The notes beneath the pieces are model-generated. The model worked only from the letters and a program-made list of their open reading frames with translations, had not been told where the DNA came from and did not search any database. The position numbers and the translations under genes were made by a program. 64,000 nucleotides of DNA, from positions 23,951,202 to 24,015,201 of the forward strand of contig NC_092653.1 of NCBI RefSeq assembly GCF_032118995.1. The letters run 5' to 3'. Position 1 is the stretch's first letter. Each line of letters starts with the position of its first letter. This document shows, piece by piece, positions 47,101 to 59,459 of the stretch. This DNA comes from Asterias amurensis. Its lineage: Eukaryota; Echinodermata; Asteroidea; Forcipulatida; Asteriidae.

Positions 47101-48450
47101 AGCAAACACTGTCTGTTACCATTGTGGCCTGAAGAACTTCCAGGAACTGGCGTACCAGTACAGGAAGGATATACCGAGAGACCAACTACCTAGTGAGTGG
47201 CGGCTTTCTTCCTTGATCTTTACGAGACCATAGTGACCACAAACGACTTGTACCAAAATGACAGTAGCGGGCACAAACTAAGTCCCTTCTCTGGGTGCAC
47301 TGGGTTCTTTTATGTTCATTACACAACTCATGGGACATTTTACAACGCATTTGATGGATACTTGTATTAGTCAGTCTTTTAAACCTTAAAAAGGTTTTTT
47401 GGCTGAAGGTTTCCCTCATGTGCATTTAGGGAATTAACACTGGCCCGCTAATCAAATGTCAGATACAGCATCTGGGGGCCAGTCTAATTCGTTTGCATAT
47501 TGCCCAGTGAGCTGATGAGTTTACTGCTTTCAGCCACCTTCAGGACACCACTGATTGTTCCTATTACTTCAAACTACAAGTCCTATATAAATTACATTGC
47601 TATATTATAGCCTTGCTCAAAGCTCTTAACATAAAACCACCTCGAGTCAGGCATGTTTGGTACACAAACTGTAAGTGACAGTACAGGGCATGTAACTTAC
47701 ACTTGATGGCAGGTCCATGCCAGTGACTTAGTGCAAGGCCAAAAAACTCATTACCATACAAGCCCAGAGGTCTTGTGTTTTTTAATTGAAAATATGCTAC
47801 CACGTTGTGTAATATCTTTGTACAAACACTAGTGACTACAAGTCTCATAAATGGCAGGGTACTTACGGAAGACAAATGAGATCAATCTTCTACTAGCTTG
47901 TTTAACCCATTTTGATTCTGGTCTTTTGCAGTGCATGTTGTAGCCAGACCAGATTGCCACTGGGGAAGTAAGTGCCGGACACAAGTCTGCAAACTCCACC
48001 ATGCTACGTAAGTGATTTTGCACAATTACTCTAAAGTAATCTTTTTTTATCATAGTCCAACTTAAACATTGACCAGACTATATAGTTGCATTTGCTCAGT
48101 TTCACAGTCTCAATTATTAATTGGGCATTTAATCAATTTTGGGCGTGACATTTTTTTCCCTTTGTGGTTCCTGAAAGGAAGGAATACATTTCCAAAAGCT
48201 GTTTGTGAACAGTACCTACCTTTTGCATTCTGTGTGTGGTTATATGCCACACACAAATCTCAACCAATGATATTTATTTCTTTGACCTCTGAGGGCGCTG
48301 TTTAGCTTGTAGTGATGCAAGGTTTAACTTTCTTTACCTTTCTCTTCATAGTGTAGTAAAGTAGGGCCCAAGATTCTGTGAAACTTACCTTTGTGTTTTT
48401 TTCTTTTCTGTAGGAACTTCAACCACATCTGTGAACAAACAAGATTTTGA
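38145..48450 (+). CDS. CHFR: E3 ubiquitin-protein ligase CHFR, 20 coding exons
   Basis: This encodes a 736-aa orthologue of the mitotic checkpoint ubiquitin ligase CHFR, a nuclear protein that delays entry into mitosis under spindle stress and binds poly(ADP-ribose). Exons: 38145-38244, 38991-39087, 39226-39274, 39400-39463, 39693-39770, 40106-40286, 40599-40967, 41627-41702, 42417-42495, 42621-42688, 43022-43149, 43594-43635, 43922-44019, 44664-44972, 45532-45615, 46059-46129, 46744-46831, 47076-47192, 47932-48007, 48414-48450. FHA domain at about 10-103 (G30-R31, S46 and H49 of the phosphopeptide pocket). A Thr/Ser-rich linker covers 190-290. The C3HC4 RING uses C301, C304, C317, H319, C322, C325, C336 and C339. 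The Cys-rich region runs through 450-700, and the PBZ finger uses C708, C714, H722/H723 and H729. All metal ligands are present, so it should be functional. It ends CEQTRF, as in vertebrates minus two residues. Confidence 0.96.
40455..40550 (+). repeat. Dispersed repeat H, fragment in CHFR intron 6
   Basis: 'caggcttgtgcatgatccaattaagtccactgtttgg' and 'ggagataacaggtgtgagttgccag' match the repeats at 6565-6770 and 11730-11965. Confidence 0.6.
41021..41290 (-). repeat. SINE family 1 body in CHFR intron 7
   Basis: It matches the family body ('gtatctaccaataaggtactcaaggc', 'tgtattacagggtgctgcagtgcac', 'gggacgagccccttctcttagcgatcagtg') without a recognisable tRNA-like head. Confidence 0.65.
41713..41999 (+). 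repeat. 155-bp tandem duplication in CHFR intron 8
   Basis: Two direct copies (41713-41867 and 41868-41999) share 'accttgtccccaaactgcaataat(a/g)tgg', 'ttaacagatggtcagaccatgtgt' and 'gcaagaggggttgtttgggtgc'. The first copy starts 10 bp after the exon 8 donor. Few differences suggest a fairly recent duplication. Confidence 0.85.
44522..44578 (+). repeat. Perfect 18-bp triplicate in CHFR intron 13
   Basis: AAGACCACTGGACTTGTC occurs three times head to tail without a mismatch. Confidence 0.9.
45690..45960 (+). repeat. SINE-like body in CHFR intron 15
   Basis: 'agcaagtcacttcactatgattgcttctctgcacccaggagtaaatgggtacctg' followed by 'gtagagatggttcttgtgatt' and 'gcttatccctagggag' is a body type often seen in tRNA-derived SINEs of marine invertebrates. 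The head is not recognisable here. Confidence 0.5.
46250..46400 (+). repeat. tRNA-derived SINE (family 3), intact head
   Basis: A tRNA-like head with an intact B box GGTTCGAATCC (46304-46314) and an A-box-like TAGTCCCGTTGG is followed by the family 3 body and a terminal A-rich tract (46387-46405). The T arm pairs well, but no full cloverleaf with an acceptor stem is present. It is in CHFR intron 16. Confidence 0.75.
47255..47340. repeat. SINE family 1 fragment in CHFR intron 18
   Basis: 'cccttctctgggtgcactgggttcttttatgttcattacacaactcatggga' matches the middle of the family 1 body. Confidence 0.5.
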
Positions 48451-51213
48451 ATACAATACTCAAGCAAGTCGGCAAGTTTCAAGTAAGGATGTATGTTGTG
48501 GTGTTACATGTTACAACGTCTTTAAGTCTTTGAAGAATAATGTCACTTGTGTTTGTGAGACATAGATATCATGATTAGTAACTTTGCAGAGAAAAAAGTT
48601 TCCTTGTCAAAATCAGTCATTCAGGCTGAAAATGTTTAAATTGTAACTTGTATTTGCCGGTGTGCTTAAATTGTCCATACTTTAATTTCTTACGTGGGTT
48701 GTTGCAACACACTAACTGTTGTAGCTGGACCGACAGTAAGAAATGAGCTGTAGACCATGACTTAATTTCCTAGAACTGATGAGTACAGGTGTTGGCAGTA
48801 CACCTTTGACCCTGGTCTCTGTAGAGAAGTAACTTTTTTAAAGGAGGCAATGCTATGTAATCTTATTTTTAAAAAAAACTGTAAAGAACGTGTGGGAGTA
48901 CACAATAATCTTTCTTAAATTTTGTAGATGTACATTTCCTTTTTTGTTTAAAGTAAACTATGCACCCTTAAGCAATCATCACAACCTTCATCTTCCACTG
49001 CATCCTCATCCCAAGGCAACATTACCAGCTGAAGACTCCCTCGTCACCACTTCCTCCACCCCTTACTTCCGTCATCCCCCTTAACCTCCCTACCGTCTTT
49101 ATCTGCATAATTTTGACCCACAGCCACACATTCCCAAGAATGCATCATTCCTTGTGGAACATTCCTTTATTCTTTTCTCTGTCCCTGCACTAAGATGCTC
49201 CCCATTTACTTCGTGGAGCACCCCAGTCTTTATAATTCTCCTATGGTGTCACTTTTATTTTCCCGTTTTTGTGCTGTCCATGGTCTCCATAAGTTGACGA
49301 AATGAGCACACCCTCTTCCTTTCAATAAATCCTGCCGTTTTCCTCCCTCATCTCTGACATTATAATAATTTTCCTTTCCCTCTCATAACCATGCTCGTCC
49401 TTATCTACTTTCTCACCATTATATATCGTATGTACTTCCAAGATGTCTTATTTTTGATCCCAAGTCAACCTCCCTATCTTGGTGGATGTGTTTATAAATA
49501 ACCTCCACAATGCCTCAATTATAAAAGCATCTGCGGCTAGTTTCTATTTTTAGACTCGGATGAAATTGGGTCTGGCAAGGTATCCCTGAGACTGTCTGTT
49601 TCTTTATCCGATAGACCCTGATCAAGTATAATGGGCCGAGGAGAATTTGTTATAGCTAAGGAATAGCACCTGCTCATACGTCTCGAAATTAAATTACTCT
49701 CTGCCTTTTAAACCGTGGAGGCGAAATTAAAGCACACATTCAATAATATTATGTAGTAGCATCTTAAACCAGGTTTTGTATAAGTAATTAAAATGGTGGT
49801 CTGTGTTTTATTCTTGTGAGCATTTTTAATATAGTATTTCTTCAGTTGAAAACGAGTGGGAGAAAATTATGTTGCTCTGAGCTCTCAAGCTACACTGTAA
49901 AACCTCTTGGGTTTGAATGGCCCGAATTTCCGGTTCCAGGATTCGGCTGTGTAGATTCGGCTGTGTCGACATGTGTATACATGTAAAGGCCGAAACATTG
50001 TGAGTAACCGCGAATTCGAAATTGACACTGTTTGAAGATTGATCTGAACACGGTATAAATAGTTCGGTCTGTCATTTTGTTAAAAACCTGCTGGTTTCAA
50101 AGAGGCTCTTCAATAATAAAACGCTTATACGAAAGCAATGTGGATACACACTTTATGTCAACTTTTACTGTCCACAGTCTTAAACATGTATACTGAAAAA
50201 CAACATTATTTTTAAAACTCTTAAATAAAGTCATTCTTTGTAACGTTCACTTTCACGAAATGTCATATCTGACCAATATCCCGTTTTGTTTTTGTTCTTT
50301 GTTGCCATAAATCACGCCGCTGGAAAGCTTCAAGAGATTTTAGTACTAAACATGGAGCAAGGAGGATTTAAAGCGTAAATCGGTAATGCAAACAGAGCAA
50401 CCGTTATATATAATCCGCAAGCTTAATTTGGTTTAATGTTTCAAACGTTCGCTGGTAAGCAGTTGCCTCTTAGAAGAAAACGTTGTCATACATTTAAGAT
50501 GTTTACATTTCTCAATGTAAAAAACAACCTGTGCCTGAAACAACACGCGGATCCTCGCATACTGCAACCTTTGACCTTTCCCGTGAGAACTAATAAGAGC
50601 TGTGTTCTGGACTGTGTTAAAACTGAAATTAAAATAGAAGACGCAGTGCGGATGCGATCGATCGTCTTTCATTAGTTTTGTGTTAAATAATGACCAACAT
50701 ACTTTTATACTTTTTAATCAACGCTCTTCGAGTTACATAGGTCCACCTGTTTGATTTCGTTTGGTTTTGTTTTAACATCGTTTCATGCGTTGACAACTCG
50801 TTAACCGATTTCCGGTCCTGTTCCGATAAAAGCTGTAGAAATAAAGGTCATGAAAATTTCAAAATGATGTGCCGTAGCGGAAAGTTTTTTTCGGTACTGT
50901 GTGTTTTTAACATTTTTTTTCTCTCCAATTCGTCACCCCTTTTCAGTTAAATTAATAACAAGAAATCAGACTGATTCAAGCAATTGCCAACTTGTTAAAT
51001 TGTGTATGTGTGTGTTTTGTATAAGAGTAAGCTTATGTTCAAGTAATCAATAATGAGAAAATGTCTTAAGTTTAATGCTCGCAATAGGCCGCGTAGCGTT
51101 TTTTTAGAGATGGCAGGAAATCTTGAGCGATTATATTCCACGCAGGAAGAATAATCCATATGGAATATACTATCTGAGAATATGTTACATGCAGAAACTT
51201 TTCTCATATTGGC
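48451..51213. other. CHFR 3' UTR and intergenic spacer
   Basis: The first AATAAA after the CHFR stop is at 49324-49329 and would give a 3' UTR of about 0.9 kb. No gene was recognised further on. A repeat family C block begins near 51105 ('agagatggcaggaaatcttgagcg', 'gcaggaagaataatcc'). Confidence 0.45.
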
Positions 51214-51833
51214 ATGTTTTTAAATTACTCTCTCTAAAACCACATTCCTTTTAGGGGAATGTTCTCAAAAAGTTATACATTATCAACAGCTGCAGTACTT
51301 CTCACCAAGTAATTGTTGTTATTGTTGTGGAAACTGCAAAAGGACGATTGGAAATATTTTAAGGTGCACGTTCGATGCACTATGCATATTTCGATTGCTA
51401 AAATTTGAAGAGAAAACAAAATAACGAATTTTTTTTTGTTTTTTCAATTTTATATAAAGATTTTATCTGTTCTTTGATATAAATTTAGTTCAGAACAGAT
51501 TAAATATACGACGTTTATAATAAATGTTTTTAAATTACTCTCTCTAAAACCACATTCCTTTTAGGGGAATGTTCTCAAAAAGTTATACATTATCAACAGC
51601 TGCAGTACTTCTCACCAAGTAATTGTTGTTATTGTTGTGAAAACTGCAAAAGGACGATTGGAAATATTTTAAGGTGCACGTTCGATGCACTATGCATATT
51701 TCGATTGCTAAAATTTGAAGAGAAAACAAAATAACGAATTTTTTTTTTTTTCAATTTTATATAAAGATTTAATCTGTTCTTTGATATAAATTTAGTTCAG
51801 AACAGATTAAATATACGACGTTTATAATAAATG
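51214..51833 (+). repeat. 310-bp tandem duplication, two near-identical copies
   Basis: The segment from GTTTTTAAATTACTCTC to TTATAATAAATG is repeated directly (about 51216-51525 and 51526-51833). The copies differ by a few substitutions and a 3-base change in a T run. The left part of the unit is repeat family C sequence. It is noncoding. Confidence 0.92.
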
Positions 51834-53199
51834 AGGTTTTAATATAGATTTTAACCAATCCATCATTTTCCCTGGAGTAATTAACAATTAAGTCTTTAAA
51901 GCTTTAAATGACTTCGAACTGTCATCGTTCTTTTAAGGACTGAACGGGTTATCTTTTCTAAAAGTAAACTTTTAGATAATAATTATCCAATGCAGTTGTT
52001 AGATATTACCACCGATCAGTAAACACCCTTTAAAATTAATGATTTTCCGATGAAAACCGAACAAACTCCTCCGTAATGCCAGATTTTATTGGCAGCTGAC
52101 CTGGAGAGCATGCTTATTACACAGAGCTTAAACCCCTCATGTAATTGCCCACTCTTTAAAACACGTAGGTACTTCGATCCCGCTCTCGATGATGAAGCAC
52201 TCGTCCAGCATCGCACGCATGCCGTGTAACAGCTCCGCGTACCCCCACTAGCTTAAGAGCCACGTACGCCTCCTTCTAGTAGTCCTCGGACTTTTCATTT
52301 GCTTAGAGGCAACACTCGCCCACGTACTTCTACGCGTCTACATCGATAAAATCACGACGTGAATTTATCTCGTGTTATTATTAACCACTCTACCGCCAAC
52401 GCAAATCATATTCCAGGTCTATTTTTAGCCCAATTTTCATTTCGTGTATTTGTTCAAGTGTGGAGGCCTCTAGAGGAAGTAGCGACCTTCCTGAAATGGC
52501 TTTATACCCTTTTTGCCAATCAATTAATGTATGTCGGAGTCTACACCGTAAGACATCAGCAGGGGAGCACGGTTTTGAACAAAAGGAGCCCATCGTGTAT
52601 ATATTGTAGACCATGTGCAAACATCTGTATAGATAACTGTAACAAAAAATATTCTCTAGATTTTACGAATCAATCTAATTATTTGTATGACTAACATTTC
52701 AAACATGGAGAAGTTCAATTTATTTGTTAGCAATATATCGCACATTTCGTCAGGTTTGAGTTCCAAGGGATAACGAAATCTACACTCAGTTTTGTTTTGC
52801 TTGGTTTGAGTAGCCAATGATAGGGCCTAGCTAATACAAATCTATCCCCTCCTATTTTTTCCCAATTTTCGTAATTTTTTACTCAGATGTGTGCCTTTTC
52901 AGCCCTTCTTTGCCAATAACACGGCTTTGTCAGCAAGTTAGATTGAAACTAGTTCCAGACAAAAAGTGTATAATAATAAATTAAAAGTACAGTTCAAATT
53001 AAAAGTACTAATTACATTAATTAGGCATCAACTGAGCCTAAAAAAAAGAATGAAAAACACGATAAAACACAATGAATCAGAAAATAAAATCGAATACAAA
53101 CTCAAAAGAACAATAAAACAAAAAAATAATAAACCCAAATAAAATTACTTTTCAATTAAAATTTCATTACAATAAAGAGCAGCACAAAAACGATATTAG
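51834..53199. other. Intergenic spacer
   Basis: A less AT-rich patch at about 52110-52360 (several CpGs, 'cacgtacgcctcc', 'cccacgtacttctacgcg') stands out, but no exon with splice signals or a known product was found. The rest is AT-rich. Confidence 0.4.
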
Positions 53200-53660
53200 T
53201 AATTCTAAAATTAGTTTAAAAATATGTTAAACTTTAATATATGCCTAATATATTTTATATTGCAATACAAAAATACAATAAAGTGCAGGTTGCATGAAAT
53301 AGTCTTATAGGCCAATGAATAAATAAATAGATTACACATTTTAGCTAACCCATTCATTGGCTCCTGTGATATAAAAAATAAATAAAATGAACTAAAATAG
53401 AATTTATATTGCATTAAACAAATTCATTAAAATAAAGTGCAGTTTGCATGAAATAGTTTTAAAGGCCAATGCATAAATAATTGGAATACATATTTCATCT
53501 AGCCCCCTTAATTGCCCCCTTTGATAGAAACTAAAATTACACTAAACTAAAATAGAATTTATCTTGCAATAAAAAAGTACACTTCAATAAAGTGCAGTTT
53601 TACATGAAATAGTTTGCTTTGCAAATTTCACCTGACCCCTTATTTGCACCCTATGCAGTC
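53200..53660 (+). repeat. 155-bp tandem repeat, about three units
   Basis: AATAAAGTGCAGGTTGCATGAAATAG-type strings start at 53277, 53431 and 53586, spacing 154-155 bp. The units also share 'ggccaatg(a/c)ataaataa', 'aactaaaatagaattta' and 'ttgcaataaa'. The third unit is partial, and a decayed partial unit may precede the first. Confidence 0.8.
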
Positions 53661-55189
53661 AAGCGCAAAAACTGGCACTACAAATTTACACCAAAAGCAG
53701 CAAGAAGAGTATAACGAAAATGTATTTTCTGAATTTCTACACAATAAAACAGTGGGTAGTGTGTATTGTTTTTACTTGTACTGTATATATAGTAGACAGT
53801 TTCTGATTGTTCCATTGTGTAAAACGGTCTTACAATGGCAATCCCTTAAGCTCAAATAGTTCTTTGTTGCAGTAACTCTGTGGACGTTCCTTTTGTTCTG
53901 TAAACTTGAGGAAAATCCTATTCTTCAACACTGTAAATAACACTGTGTGGACGTCTGTAAGTCCACATAATGTTTCAAGTCCCTATTATATTGTGTGGAC
54001 TTATTCCGTTCTCAGGTCCACACATCGTAATGTGGTGTTAAAGCACAGACACCACCATTGAAACTATAGTTTTCATTTTGCCGTTATCAATGTTATTAAT
54101 AAAGTTTATATGAACAAAAGTGGTCTACATTTTCTTGCAACAACATAAAGTGTGCCATACAGTGCAATTCTAGCTTGTTTGTATGAGATATAAACATTAA
54201 ATTCTGAATTTTAATGAAATTGCTGATCATTGATTTATTGTTAGAGGATGAGAAGGCACCCGACTATTACACACATAAATAATAACTACATTATGAGATT
54301 GGTTTTACTCTGGGCAACATTATACAGCTCTCTAAAACTTTGAGAAAACTTTAAGAAGATAATGTTACGCCATGATTTGGTATTTGAGGCGTTGACCGTT
54401 TTGTTTGTTCTGTTGCTATAAAGAGAAGGTATCCGTTCGGTATTTACACTTTTAAACTGAGTGACAGTAAAAATCTTTGGTTAGAAACCTAAAAGAGCCT
54501 TCGATAGTATAAAGCATTTTGAGAAATATTTCACTTCGTAATGTGGTGTAAAAAGAGATCAGCTTTTTTGGCGATATCTAAAAACCGTGACCCCCTTATG
54601 AAAAACAAAAATTCACTTGCTATATAGACAGTCGAATGGTTCCAAACACAAAAGGTTGCCTTAAAGACCTAAAGTCACTTTTATTAAACTACATGTTGGT
54701 CCATACTAGGTGCAATCCTTAGTAGCCTACTGATGACGTCACCGTTTCTAAACACTTTACAGAAGGGTGGAAACCCATTGTGTCTCTGTACAACTGTTGG
54801 AAATACAGTAAAACACTGTGACGTGGTCACTGCAGGTATCTACGTGGCGTTTTCTGCCAGGAAACGTTATTAATCGGACCAATAAGGGCACATTGTTGAC
54901 AAAGTAGAGGGCGCTCTTCTTGAACCGTGACTAGTAATAACACGATTGCGTGCGGCAACCCTCTTTAATATAAAGTCATGTCTCCCTGTTCATTGATTTA
55001 ATCCCTCTCTTAAAAATGACATTCAAACCATAGACCACGGAAAAGCTACATAGAACAACCTCACCGTGTGTTTATCCCACAGAGTTTATAATATTACAGC
55101 CCTGCATGTCCAATGTGCATTTCCCATCCCAGACCACTCGTTTGTAATTGACGCTTTGAGGTTTTTTCCTCTCAATCCGTCGCGTGTCT
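53661..55189. other. Intergenic spacer with decayed repeats
   Basis: Around 53935-54040 short inverted strings (GTGTGGAC / GTCCACAC) recur. At 54470-54700 a repeat ('ccttcgatagtataaagcattttgagaaatatttcacttcg') is shared with about 55930-56000. No gene was recognised. Confidence 0.45.
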
Positions 55190-55385
55190 TCCTTCAGTGA
55201 CAATCCTCCCCCGCATTAGAGGCATCCGGGGTAGTGACTGAGCGTTGACTGAGAAGACCGATCGCTCTTACCATCAGATGGTTGTTATAGAGCCGTAAGG
55301 CGTTGTGTTCTTGCAGGATTTATTAAGACGTGGTATAAGATTTTGATAACTTTAAGAAGCCCTCCGGATATCTTCAGTTGGGAAG
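55190..55385 (+). promoter_or_regulatory. Possible noncoding first exon of the GPR161-like gene
   Basis: This stretch is richer in CpG than its surroundings and ends in a consensus donor (GGGAAG|GTAAGTTT at 55386). No long open frame is present. A matching acceptor with a pyrimidine tract (CTACTACAG, ending at 61965) lies 265 bp before the receptor ATG. Joining them is inference; the intron would be about 6.6 kb. Confidence 0.35.
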
Positions 55386-56850
55386 GTAAGTTTAAACTGA
55401 TTAGTCTGGGAGTTGTTTCTTTTTTCGTGGAAGTCATTTTATTTCCGATGTAGAGGAATGATTTCGTGACAGCTGAGGTGGAGTTTTATTATCAGAGTCG
55501 GCCTTTGGAACGATTGTTTTGCTAGAAGCGCTGAGGGAAATTGTTTGATTGCATTTACACTCTCAATAAATCAAGCGAGTGTTTGATGTTAGTTATGTCA
55601 AATAGTTGATAAGCGCTGGGTGTTTTGGCTGACATGTACCAAACTTGGAACACCTGTTTTCAAATAAATCAGAAATAATGAATGTTATAAGGACGTATAC
55701 TTCGTTTTTTATTATTTATTTAAAGATTTTGTGTATTTATATACGTTATTATTATTATTAACGGTTTATTTATTCAACAATATTTAAAAAAGACACTGGC
55801 AGTTAAAAACTGAATTGGTCTTAAATTTACATTTTGACAGTGAATACAATAACAAGATAGTATATGTAATGATGAACTTGGACATTGACTCTTAAATCTA
55901 ATGGCAATACAAACTATTGATTAGAAGCATGGGGAAGAACAGCGTTCGATAGTATAAAGCATTTTGAGAAACATTTCACTTCGATGCAAAACAATATCGA
56001 AATTTAAATTTGAGAAACAGTAGTCTGACACGTTTTTCAGAATGTGTATTCTTATAGGCCTATTAGGGATTTTTTTTTCCAGCGTGGACATAATTGATCC
56101 GTATTTTCGGCTTTATCTAAAAAACGAGACCACTTTTTGGATGTACATTTTCGCAGGTTGGGTTTTATTATACATTTGTATAGGATTTAAACAATCAAAC
56201 GGTTCCAAAAATTAAAAAATATACGAGTTTTTAGAAGATATGTTTCCTTTCTTTATATAAAAAAATACGGTGCACTTTCCACATTGTGAGATTGTTTTCT
56301 CAAGCTGTAAGTTATGCCTGCACAAAATCCAAGCGCTCTGCATGCCAAACTCTGTTTATAAGTAAATTGTTTGTTAAACTTCCGTATCCACGGCAAGTGC
56401 ATACAAGTTTTGCATAGTTTTTACTCAACTATTTGCATGAAGAATCTCATGCACAAAATGCAGTTTAAAATTGACAATAGAGTATGAGCCACCAGTGTCC
56501 TTGTAAATTGTACGTGGTCTCGTAAAACTACGCTGTGGATTAAGGAGATGGAATGAACAATATTGGAATTTTCTATATTTGCTGAAAGGATGACACCTGT
56601 AGTGAACATTTTGATTAAACACACTTACGATTTGGCGCTAACAGCCTGGATTAATGTCGACAGGACATTCTTCGACAAGTGGTTTGTCCATTTGCTATGG
56701 AGGCAGAATAATCAGGCCCATCAATCAGGAATTGGTAAATAACGCAGTGAAGGTTGGCGAGAATGTAATATGAAGACTTGTTAAACGAGCAAATGTGGAA
56801 CCATTTCGAGTTCCACATTGATTCAGAATGTGGCATGACAACGACTTACA
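55386..56850. other. Spacer, possible long 5' intron
   Basis: AT-rich sequence with a second copy of the 'cgatagtataaagcattttgagaaa' repeat near 55950. No gene was recognised. Confidence 0.4.
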
Positions 56851-57245
56851 TTAAAGGAACACGTTGCCTTGGATCGGTCGAGTTGGTCTTTGAAAAGCGT
56901 TTGTAACCGTTTTTTATAAAATGCATATGGGTAGAAAGATGCTGTAAAAGTAGAATACAATGATCCACACAAACATGCCTCGAAATTGCGTGGTTTTCCT
57001 TTTACCTCGTCGACTAACACGTCGGCCATTTATGGGGGTCAAAATTTTGACTCCCATAAATGGCCGACCATGTTAGTTCGCACAGTAGAAGGAAAACCAC
57101 GCAATTTCGAGGCAAACTTGTGTGGATCATTGTATCCTACTTTTAAAACATCTTTCCAACCATATGCATTTTATAAAAAAAAAAACGGTTACAAACGCTT
57201 TTGTTTTGACCAACTCGTCCGATCCAAGGCAACGTGTTCCTTTAA
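56851..57245. mobile_element. TTAA-bounded foldback element D, copy 2
   Basis: A 395-bp near-perfect inverted repeat with ends TTAAAGGAACACGTTGCC / GGCAACGTGTTCCTTTAA and centre GTCGGCCATTTATGGG...CCCATAAATGGCCGAC. The arms pair over almost their full length (about 190 bp each). It is very close in sequence to 29289-29679. Confidence 0.9.
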
Positions 57246-58882
57246 TGTGTTTAAAAACTGCCACCTGCTGTAAGAAAACATTAATTAATGCTCTTCTTTA
57301 CGTATAATTATCAAAGTTAAAAGCTATGACTGGAAAGCGTTTAGTTAATCAGTTTGTGTATTTTGTTGTGTTAACTTCAATGTTTCAAACCAGGTTTATG
57401 TTTACTCGCGATGTATTGTTTTTTACCTCCACGTCAAATTGTCTTGTTCATGCATTGCTTTTATATCTGATTTAGTATATAAAGGTCGGCAATATGAAAA
57501 TGAAAACCTAATGAAAGTCTGTACCGTCATGCCAGTCATTTTGCTTTGAAACAGTGTAAAAGCGTTTTATGAATGCAACTTGTTAATTGCTCAATATGAT
57601 TCATTACATACACAGTACCGTTTAGAATTATGTTTAATTGCCGCGAAAGGTTTTACGTAATCTCACGTTTTGTCTTAGACTATGCGTGGGTGCGCATTAC
57701 TAAAAGCCAATGAAATCACATAGGAGGTCTTCATGTGCGGTGCTTCGAAGGGGTAAAATATCCACAGTAGCATCCAGGCGAATCAGAAAGAAAGCGAACT
57801 TACACGCGCATTATGTACGTCGTATCACGAATCAATACTGCACTATGGTACACCACACAAAATGCATAAAAACACAAGCCAGACTGTAACACACACCCGT
57901 GGTATACGTGCTTCCCGCAGATTCGTGACTACGGCAGGATTTAGCCTGATTTGAAGCCAGGTTGCCAATGTTCACAAGGTTGGATGTGAGCATATACATT
58001 GTGGCGATAGCTCAAACATGACCGCCTGACTGACCTGCAATTTTGTTAGCAATTTTCATTAGGACTACTGGTAAGTTGGAGCGATATAAATGAAATCCCT
58101 AGCAGCTTTCATACAGCAGAGTGAAACGACTCAATTTGGGTTATTGGAAAACCAAATGGGGTCTCTGTTTAAGCATGGCTGTGGGTCCATCTGAAACAGA
58201 GACCAACACTACAAGCCGAATGAATAGTGTGGCGTATGCAGTATAACTCTTGATCACCACTGTAGTTTTAGGTCAGAGTTGACCTGGATCCAGGTCAGAA
58301 TTGTCCTGGATCTAGGTCTTGTGGGACCTGACCCGTTGCTGTATCTATTTGACTCGGAGTCTCTGTCAAAATGACCCAGAAAATGGTCAAACCGACGAAT
58401 AAACCTTGTCAAAATCCTAAAAGCAGTTTCCGGGTCAGTGTGACCCAGGCACCTGGAACCAGTGAGATTGTAGGTCAATGTGACCCGTGAGTTAGAGTGT
58501 GGCTAAGTGGGGTTCCTACAATGACACTACTACTCATTAAAACAGTATTGTGATTTAGAAAAATAAACACAAAATTAACATTCATGATAGAATACGCCAC
58601 TGGAACAAAACATCGATGTCAAACAGAAACGTTTATTTTGGCGTATCGATCATTCTTCCTAGTAAGATCAACGCTCCTCAGATGAGCACCTGTACGATCG
58701 GTCTATACCCACTTTCAAAACCGACGAGATTTCGTTCACTGTTTAAGTGTGATATTCCAACGAACATGTTGGGTAAATCAAAGGCTTTGAATGGCATTTT
58801 TTCTTAGGATTGAGTTTGAGATCGAATTCGAGCATTATACGTTGACTGCGTAGAAATTACGGCGGGTAAATTTATGACGAGT
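57246..58882. other. Spacer
   Basis: No gene was recognised. At 58270-58500 a cluster of GACCTGG/CCAGGTC and GGTCA(g/a)TGTGACCC strings makes short local palindromes, perhaps a degraded element. Confidence 0.4.
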
Positions 58883-59058
58883 ATATGGCCCTTTTCGAAA
58901 CCACGGCTGCGGCTCCCGATTCGGCTCAGGCTAGCTTGGCCCCGCGGTGGTTTAGACAGTTTGCGTATGCTTTACATACAAGCTCAGGGCTTCAGACGAT
59001 AGAACGGAGCCTGAAGCCGAATCCAAAGCTAAAGCCGTGGATTCTAAAAGGGCCTATA
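58883..59058. mobile_element. MITE with TATGGCCCTTTTCGAAACCACGGCT-type ends
   Basis: The left end TATGGCCCTTTTCGAAACC... recurs inverted at the right end as AGCCGTGGATTCTAAAAGGGCC (about 25-bp arms with a few mismatches). The interior is GC-richer than the surroundings and noncoding. The element is about 176 bp. Confidence 0.65.
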
Positions 59059-59459
59059 AAACCTCATGAGTATTCATGTCGCGTCAAATCGAGTGAATTT
59101 AGCGGCAATCACACTCGGTGGTTTTGTGGCAAAGCATCGTCGTGCCTCGCCTACACAAGACGGCGTACGTTATCAAGTGGCGAAAGATAAGACGTTTTCT
59201 GTCTGGCTGCTTTTCCCATCAACTTGATGTATTTAAGTTGATATTTTTGCATACAGTAAACCCACTGATGCATTTCTAGAGTGAGATTCGATCTAAATGC
59301 ACTTGTTAGATTGTATAGCCCTTAGTAACAGTTTCCCAAGCGTGGCTGATTTTCCAATTTAGAGGATTGTTTATGAAATATAATACTGCCGAATTGAAAA
59401 ACGTTGGGATGTTGTTTTTTTATCTGCGCGATTAAGCATAATCAATAACATGGAATGAC

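Noticed and set aside
52016-52216. Possible exon on the minus strand in a CpG-richer patch
   Set aside because: The translation has no recognisable family and no convincing splice sites flank it.
58885-59190. 101-codon open frame on the plus strand
   Set aside because: Its first part lies inside an inverted-end MITE and the translation matches no known family; the GC-rich element explains the open frame.
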